From Algoriphagus terrigena DSM 22685 (GTDB taxonomy: Bacteria > Bacteroidota > Bacteroidia > Cytophagales > Cyclobacteriaceae), in assembly GCF_000429445.1 (NCBI RefSeq), contig NZ_AUBW01000005.1, positions 124,001 through 188,000 on the forward strand: 64,000 nucleotides of DNA, given 5' to 3'. Each line of letters starts with the position of its first letter. The stretch's first letter is position 1. The position numbers and the translations under genes are program-made. Positions 59,034 through 64,000 of this stretch are shown piece after piece. Under the pieces are notes generated by a model, which was given only the letters and a program-made list of their open reading frames with translations, did not search any database and was not told the origin of the DNA.

Positions 59034-59510
59034 ATGGCAACTGCCCTCAAAAGCCTCAGCGCGCACAGCTCCAAAAATATCCAGGACATCAGTGCTAGAA
59101 AATTCGCAATTGTCGTTTCCGAATGGAACGAGGAAGTAACCGAAGCACTTTTCTCCGGTGCTTATCAGACTTTGCTTGAGCATGGAGCAAAAAAAGAAAA
59201 CATCATCCGTAAGAATGTGCCGGGTTCGTTTGAGCTTACACTTGCCGCACAGTGGTGCGCGCAGGATGAGAGCATAGACGCAGTACTCTGTCTGGGATGT
59301 GTGATTCAGGGCGAAACGCGCCATTTTGATTTCATCTGTGACGCGGTGGCTCACGGGATCACCAATGTATCCCTGAAGTACAACAAGCCGGTGATCTTTG
59401 GGGTATTGACTCCCAACACCCAAAAGCAGGCGATGGATCGCGCCGGCGGGAAGCACGGCAACAAGGGCGACGAAGCAGCGATCACCGCCATCAAGATGCT
59501 TGGATTTTAA
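59034..59510 (+). CDS. ribH: 6,7-dimethyl-8-ribityllumazine synthase
   Basis: A 158-residue enzyme of riboflavin synthesis that condenses the ribityl-aminouracil with 3,4-dihydroxy-2-butanone 4-phosphate. The motifs FAIVVSEWNEEVTEALFSGA, VPGSFELTLAA, CLGCVIQGETRHFDF and GVLTPNTQKQAMDRAGGKHG are all present. I see no FMN riboswitch in the short leader, and no other rib gene is adjacent. Confidence 0.96.
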   Translation: MATALKSLSAHSSKNIQDISARKFAIVVSEWNEEVTEALFSGAYQTLLEHGAKKENIIRKNVPGSFELTLAAQWCAQDESIDAVLCLGCVIQGETRHFDFICDAVAHGITNVSLKYNKPVIFGVLTPNTQKQAMDRAGGKHGNKGDEAAITAIKMLGF

Positions 59511-59534
59511 TTTACAAACCTATTAATAGACCCT

Positions 59535-60857
59535 ATGAAAATCATGAAATTCGGCGGCACCTCTGTGGGCCGTCCTGAACGCATGCATCAGGTGAAAGAC
59601 CTGGTAACCCGCGGCGATGAGCCGACGATTGTGGTTTTATCCGCGCTTTCCGGAACAACTAACGGTCTGGTGGGAATCGGTGAAGCGCTTGCGGCGGCAG
59701 ACAAAGATTTGGCTAAATCCCGCATCGACGCGCTGCATGCGCATTACCTGGCTTTCTATCCAGCTTTGCTGAAAACTGCACCTGCTCAGGCCAAAGCGGA
59801 AGAGATTATCCGGGAGCATTTTGAGTTTCTAAATATCCTGCTGAAAATCTCCTTCAACGAGGCCATCAATCGTGACATTCTTGCCCAGGGAGAACTGCTT
59901 TCTACCAAATTATTTTACACCCTTTTGGAAGAACTGGAGATCCCGGCGGTATTTCTTCCTGCCTTGGATTTCATGAGTATCGACGAGAACTCAGAACCAG
60001 AATTGGGCAAAATCTCTGAAAAGCTGACGGCGATCTTGGCCAAAAATCCGGATGGAAGATTGTTCGTCACTCAAGGCTATATCTGTAAAAATCACCGCAA
60101 CGAAGTCGATAACCTAAAGCGTGGCGGAAGCGACTACACGGCTTCGCTTGTAGCTGCAGCCATCAAAGCGTCTGTCTGCGAGATCTGGACGGATATCGAC
60201 GGCATGCACAACAACGACCCCAGAGTCGTAGACAGAACCCGTCCGATTGCCGAGATGTCGTTTGACGAAGCGGCTGAATTGGCTTACTTCGGCGCGAAAA
60301 TCCTCCATCCTGCCTCCATCTGGCCGGCGCAATTGTACAACGTACCCGTGAGGTTACTCAATACCATGGAACCGACTGCCCATGGCACATTGATCAAAGA
60401 GACCGTAGAGACGACAGGCGTGAAGGCCATTGCCGCCAAAGACGGGATCACTGCTGTCAAGATCAAGTCTAGTCGGATGCTCCTGGCTTACGGTTTTTTA
60501 AGAAGGATTTTCGAGGTTTTTGAAAAATACAAAACGCCTATCGACATGATCACCACGTCCGAAGTGGCGGTATCGGTGACCATCGACGATCTCACTCACC
60601 TGAGTCAGATCTTGGCTGAGCTTCAGACTTTGGGCACTGTGGAAGTGGATCAAAATCAGACCATCATCTGCGTGGTCGGAAATATGGTGTCTGAGACCAA
60701 AGGTGCGATCAAATCGGTGATGGATTCCCTGACAGAGATTCCCGTTCGGATGGTTTCCTATGGCGGCAGCCGACACAATGTGTCGATTCTGGTAGATGCG
60801 CAATACAAAGTTCAAGCACTTAAAAACCTGAATGAAGGTGTCTTTGTCTGGGATTAA
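59535..60857 (+). CDS. lysC: Aspartate kinase
   Basis: A 440-residue enzyme for the first step of lysine, threonine and methionine synthesis. The N-terminal amino-acid kinase domain starts MKIMKFGGTSVG and holds RGGSDYTASLVAAAI and EIWTDIDGMHNNDPRVV. Two ACT domains follow (about 300-440), where lysine or threonine would bind for feedback control. It is a single-domain monofunctional form with no homoserine dehydrogenase part, and it follows ribH by 24 bases. Confidence 0.94.
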   Translation: MKIMKFGGTSVGRPERMHQVKDLVTRGDEPTIVVLSALSGTTNGLVGIGEALAAADKDLAKSRIDALHAHYLAFYPALLKTAPAQAKAEEIIREHFEFLNILLKISFNEAINRDILAQGELLSTKLFYTLLEELEIPAVFLPALDFMSIDENSEPELGKISEKLTAILAKNPDGRLFVTQGYICKNHRNEVDNLKRGGSDYTASLVAAAIKASVCEIWTDIDGMHNNDPRVVDRTRPIAEMSFDEAAELAYFGAKILHPASIWPAQLYNVPVRLLNTMEPTAHGTLIKETVETTGVKAIAAKDGITAVKIKSSRMLLAYGFLRRIFEVFEKYKTPIDMITTSEVAVSVTIDDLTHLSQILAELQTLGTVEVDQNQTIICVVGNMVSETKGAIKSVMDSLTEIPVRMVSYGGSRHNVSILVDAQYKVQALKNLNEGVFVWD

Positions 60858-60902
60858 GTTGAAAAACTGATCGTCTCACACATGAAAGTTTCCTAAAATT
60901 TG

Positions 60903-60926
60903 GAGCCGGATTCGTCCGGCTCTTTT
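60903..60926 (+). terminator. Rho-independent terminator after lysC
   Basis: GAGCCGGA and its complement with a TTCG loop, then TTTTATTT. Confidence 0.87.
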
Positions 60927-60944
60927 ATTTAGACTGTTTCTTAT

Positions 60945-60952
60945 TACTTTTG
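60945..60952 (+). promoter_or_regulatory. Possible -7 element (TACTTTTG) immediately before a start codon
   Basis: TAnnTTTG match ending only four bases before the ATG at 60957. If it is used, transcription would begin at or near the start codon. Confidence 0.42.
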
Positions 60953-60956
60953 AAGG

Positions 60957-61295
60957 ATGCTAGACCAAAACGGAAAACCCGGATTTCTTCAGCGACTTCA
61001 GACCAAGTGGAAACTGAAAAGTTTGCTTCAAGTAGTGTTGGTTTTGGTGGTTTTTGCCTGTACCGGATTTACGATCTTGTTTATCAAAAATCCGATTCTT
61101 GATTTTTTTGGAGTGGAGCGCGGCGGGGGTCAGGGATTCCTGAATACCGTATTATACCTGCTGCTGGTATTGCCCCTCTACCAGATCATTCTGCTGATCT
61201 ATGGATTTATCTTCGGCCAGTTTAGTTTTTTCTGGGAGAAAGAGAAACAGATTTTTAGAAGGATGGGCGGTCTATTTTCCAAAAAGAAAAAATAG
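60957..61295 (+). CDS. DUF6787-like two-helix membrane protein
   Basis: A 112-residue protein with two long hydrophobic segments (LLQVVLVLVVFACTGFTILF and TVLYLLLVLPLYQIILLIYG), a basic N-terminus and a very basic tail (GGLFSKKKK). KWKLKSL...VFACTGFT is the pattern I recall for DUF6787 of Bacteroidota; the function is unknown. It is sometimes misnamed as a lipoprotein diacylglyceryl transferase. Confidence 0.75.
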   Translation: MLDQNGKPGFLQRLQTKWKLKSLLQVVLVLVVFACTGFTILFIKNPILDFFGVERGGGQGFLNTVLYLLLVLPLYQIILLIYGFIFGQFSFFWEKEKQIFRRMGGLFSKKKK

Positions 61296-61342
61296 CACTT
61301 CATCGCTACGTGTCGATCCGCAGGCTCTGAGGCTCGCTTGGC

Positions 61343-61380
61343 GGATTTTCAATTTTCAAATTTTGAAATATTACAATCCA
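61343..61380. repeat. Phrase-like low-complexity intergenic repeat
   Basis: GGATTTTCAATTTTCAAATT then TTGAAATATTACAATCC, close in wording to 23560-23600 and 25179-25229. It runs up to the recG stop codon. Confidence 0.6.
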
Positions 61381-63474
61381 TCAAGAAATCCGGCTCCAAT
61401 TCACCGCCGTCTTCTTTTGCTGCCTGATCTGTCTCAAAATCGGGGAATTGTCAGGTAGGGTCAGCTCCGGGTCATTTGCCAAAAGCTGCTGAGCAGCATC
61501 TCTTGCCAAGGTAAGAATCGGCGCATCCTTGCTCAGGTCAGCGATCAGCAGGTCGGTAATTCCGCTTTGCTGAGTCCCCATCAGATCTCCCGGCCCGCGC
61601 AACCTGAGATCCACATCAGCAATCTCAAATCCATCGTTGGTTCGCACCATCGTATCCAGCCGGATTCGTGAGTCTTTCGACAGCTCGTACTTGCTCATCA
61701 GCACGCAATAGCTTTGCTCTGCTCCCCGCCCGACACGACCCCGCAGCTGGTGAAGTTGAGACAGGCCAAACCGCTCGGCATTTTCGATGATCATCACCGA
61801 AGCATTCGGGACGTTCACTCCCACTTCGATGACGGTGGTGGCCACCATGATCTTCGTTTCACCTTTTACGAACCGCTGCATTTCGTAGTCTTTCGCATCG
61901 GATTTCATTCCTCCATGGACGATGCTGAGGGGATATTGCGGGAAAGCCCGCGCAATGCTTTCATACCCATCCATCAGATTCTTCAGATCCAATGTTTCAG
62001 ATTCCTCGATCAGTGGATACACGATGTAGACTTGCCGACCTTTTTTGATTTCCTCGCGGATAAATCCAAAGACCTTCAGTCGATCCTTATCGTAGCGATG
62101 GACGGTCTGAATGGGCTTTCTTCCGGCCGGGAGTTCATCGATGACCGACACGTCCAGGTCCCCGTAGAGCGTCATGGCTAAAGTCCTGGGAATGGGCGTC
62201 GCGGTCATGACCAGCACATGCGGAATATATTCCTCATTTTTCGCCCAGAGTTTTGCCCGCTGAGCTACCCCAAACCGGTGCTGCTCGTCCACGATGGCCA
62301 AACCGAGGTTTTGGAACTGCACTACATCCTCCAGCAAGGCATGCGTCCCGATCAGGATTTTCAATTCCCCGTTGAGCAACTCCTCGTGGATGATCCTGCG
62401 TGCGGACTTTTTCACCGAACCTGTCAGTAGCGCAATCTTTAGCCCCATCATGTCGGCATATTCCTTCAGCCCGGCATAGTGCTGGTTGGCCAATATCTCC
62501 GTCGGCGCCATCAGGCAGGTCTGAGCGCCGGAACTGATTGCAATCAAGATGCAAATGAAGGCCACCATCGTCTTACCACTCCCTACATCACCCTGAATCA
62601 GACGGTTCATCTGCTTGCCTGATTTCATGTCTGTAAAAGCCTCCCGGACCACCCGTTTCTGAGCATTGGTCAGCTCAAAAGGGATATGGTTTTTGTAAAA
62701 GTCGGTCAGAAGTTCTGTGCTGCCGAGCACTTGTCCCCGCGACTTCTCCGTTCGGGTCACTTTCAACATCAACAGACGAAGTTGGAGGTAGAAAAACTCC
62801 TCAAACTTCAGTCTTTTTCTTGCCCGATTGAGGAGGTTAGGGTCAGTCGGGAAATGAATCTGCCGGATCGACTCCGGTTTCCCTATCAGTTGATATTGCT
62901 GGAGGATTTCCGGTGAAAGCGTCTCCGGGATCTGCGAATACACCTGGGGAACCAGCTGTTCGAGGATCTTAGAGATTCCCCTCGAATCCAGAAATTTAGC
63001 TCTGAGCTTTTCGGTTGTAGAATAGACCGGTTGAAAATTATTGCGGGTTTCGTTTGCGGCAGTCACCGGCTCCATCTCTGGATGGGCCATGCTCCATTTT
63101 CGCCCATATTGTGCAGGTTTACCCAAAAAGATGTAAGCCGCACCTGCCAAAATTTTTCGCTGAACCCATTGGATTCCTTTGAACCACGTCATCTCCATCT
63201 CCCCGGTATCGTCAAATACGTGTGCGACCAGACGTTTCTTTCCGCCCATACCGATGAGTTCGATCTTCTTGATTCTGGCGATGACTTGGACGGTTTCGAG
63301 CTCGTCGGAGAGTTCCCTCACCTTAAAAAACTTCGTGCGATCCTCGTATCGAAAGGGGTAGTGCTGCAGCATTTCCCCATAGGTGAAGATTTTCAGTTCC
63401 TTGTTTAGCAGTTCGCCTTTTTGTGGGCCGACGCCTTTGAGGTATTCGATTCGGGTATCAAAAATTCCGGACAA
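61381..63474 (-). CDS. recG: ATP-dependent DNA helicase RecG
   Basis: A 697-residue fork-reversal helicase. The N-terminal wedge/OB domain is at about 50-150. Helicase motifs: I, GDVGSGKTMVAF; II, VDEQHRFG; III, MTATPIPRT; VI, QLRGRVGRG. The C-terminal RecG part has GDLMGTQQSGI. The start is a TTG (63474), with no in-frame ATG nearby. It stands alone between a plus-strand gene and the kinase gene at the right edge. Confidence 0.96.
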   Translation of the reverse strand: MSGIFDTRIEYLKGVGPQKGELLNKELKIFTYGEMLQHYPFRYEDRTKFFKVRELSDELETVQVIARIKKIELIGMGGKKRLVAHVFDDTGEMEMTWFKGIQWVQRKILAGAAYIFLGKPAQYGRKWSMAHPEMEPVTAANETRNNFQPVYSTTEKLRAKFLDSRGISKILEQLVPQVYSQIPETLSPEILQQYQLIGKPESIRQIHFPTDPNLLNRARKRLKFEEFFYLQLRLLMLKVTRTEKSRGQVLGSTELLTDFYKNHIPFELTNAQKRVVREAFTDMKSGKQMNRLIQGDVGSGKTMVAFICILIAISSGAQTCLMAPTEILANQHYAGLKEYADMMGLKIALLTGSVKKSARRIIHEELLNGELKILIGTHALLEDVVQFQNLGLAIVDEQHRFGVAQRAKLWAKNEEYIPHVLVMTATPIPRTLAMTLYGDLDVSVIDELPAGRKPIQTVHRYDKDRLKVFGFIREEIKKGRQVYIVYPLIEESETLDLKNLMDGYESIARAFPQYPLSIVHGGMKSDAKDYEMQRFVKGETKIMVATTVIEVGVNVPNASVMIIENAERFGLSQLHQLRGRVGRGAEQSYCVLMSKYELSKDSRIRLDTMVRTNDGFEIADVDLRLRGPGDLMGTQQSGITDLLIADLSKDAPILTLARDAAQQLLANDPELTLPDNSPILRQIRQQKKTAVNWSRIS

Positions 63475-63551
63475 GTGAGCTGAATTTTGGGAAAAGCAAA
63501 TTAACCCCCTAGGCGTTCAAAACCCAAGGATTTGAAACCAATTGTCGGAAA

Positions 63552-64000
63552 TCAAAACTGCAATCCGGTTACCTTCTCCCAGGTATTTTTTAGCAATTCC
63601 CTATTTTCCTGTTGACTTTGGAGGAAAATCATCTGGTTTTTAGCCCGATGGAAATTCTGTTCCGGGTAGGCTACCCGGTAGTAGATATTTCCCTCCAGGT
63701 GGTCAGTGAAAAAGCGAAGCCCCATGATCAGGGTCATGATTTCTCCTCCAAAAAGTACGGACTTCGCCTCTTCGGCGGTGGCGATTTCTTTGACACCTTC
63801 CCAATAGCCTTTCAGCAATTCTTCAAAAAGCTCCGGAATTTGATGAATTGCCTCCCATTGGGTAGAAGTCTCGGGCAGGCTGCATGCCACCGTTCTCGCC
63901 AAATCCCCAAAATCATACATCAAAAAGCCTCCCATCAGCGTGTCCAGATCGATCAATGCGTCGACTTTTTCCAGATTTTCTGAGAAAATGAGGTTGTTGA
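63552..64000 (-). CDS. APH/choline-kinase-like phosphotransferase, partial (runs off right edge)
   Basis: The frame is open to the last base; 148 C-terminal residues are seen. NNLIFSENLEKVDALIDLDT and LMGGFLMYDFGDLARTV hold the second part of the Brenner motif (the catalytic Asp lies just outside), the metal-binding Asp of IDLD and the YDFGD motif. This fits the aminoglycoside phosphotransferase fold, in particular the N-acetylhexosamine 1-kinase type, whose IDLDTVMPG wording is similar. The N-terminal lobe and start lie outside the window. Confidence 0.78.
   Translation of the reverse strand, partial: NNLIFSENLEKVDALIDLDTLMGGFLMYDFGDLARTVACSLPETSTQWEAIHQIPELFEELLKGYWEGVKEIATAEEAKSVLFGGEIMTLIMGLRFFTDHLEGNIYYRVAYPEQNFHRAKNQMIFLQSQQENRELLKNTWEKVTGLQF

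Overview
The window reads as a chromosomal segment of a Cytophagales bacterium (phylum Bacteroidota), most like Algoriphagus and its relatives in Cyclobacteriaceae. The signs are a GldD gliding lipoprotein, a DUF4834 protein, a short CarB, carboxypeptidase-regulatory/TonB-plug proteins, TAnnTTTG promoter elements in place of Shine-Dalgarno-led starts, and about even base composition. The genus is inference; no rRNA or complete tRNA gene is present, and I saw no IS element, prophage or CRISPR array.

Layout. 1-1705 (minus): an alkylation-repair operon in which Ada is split into an AraC-MGMT protein, a 2OG-Fe(II) oxygenase and a separate Ada metal-binding domain protein that runs off the left edge. 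1842-4945: DUF4834 and carB. 5126-8653: a signal-less M23 peptidase, a lipoprotein, a two-module Cys-rich small gene interrupted by an in-frame TAG, and a haem-c/FG-GAP lipoprotein. 8746-9642: xerD. 9767-11349: an ECF sigma operon. 11403-11935: a ParE-like toxin-antitoxin pair. 11995-18459: a DUF885 protein, then an ABC ATPase with a giant permease-M1 peptidase fusion. 18489-21395: a subtilase lipoprotein lying between an intact and a truncated copy of a small membrane protein gene.

21552-27561 is a catabolic cluster for trans-4-hydroxy-L-proline: an AraC regulator diverging from a deaminase, an aldehyde dehydrogenase, a hydroxyproline epimerase and an FAD-dependent D-amino-acid dehydrogenase. 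Together these convert hydroxyproline to 2-oxoglutarate. 27635-39680 is an exopolysaccharide locus: pyruvyl transferase, Wzx-like flippase, five glycosyltransferases, a Wzy-like polymerase, a secreted beta-helix protein and the initiating sugar-phosphate transferase. Export components and nucleotide-sugar enzymes are not in view.

39757-64000 is mostly housekeeping: DinB-like protein, gldD, gltX, a barrel-less plug protein, an outer-membrane barrel, aroQ, a class V aminotransferase, a DAACS symporter, aroC-batD, glnK-amt, a nucleotidyltransferase, recF, pdhA, a TPR protein, ribH, lysC, recG and the end of an APH-type kinase. Its most unusual feature is a second copy of the 3' end of recF (55098-55252). 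It lies exactly 822 bp from the real one, and a PIN-domain toxin with a 55-codon antitoxin sits between the two.

Most likely new biology, in order: the recF-end duplication around the toxin-antitoxin pair; the split-Ada/oxygenase operon; the amber-interrupted Cys-rich gene; the truncated small membrane gene beside the subtilase; and the phrase-like intergenic repeats.
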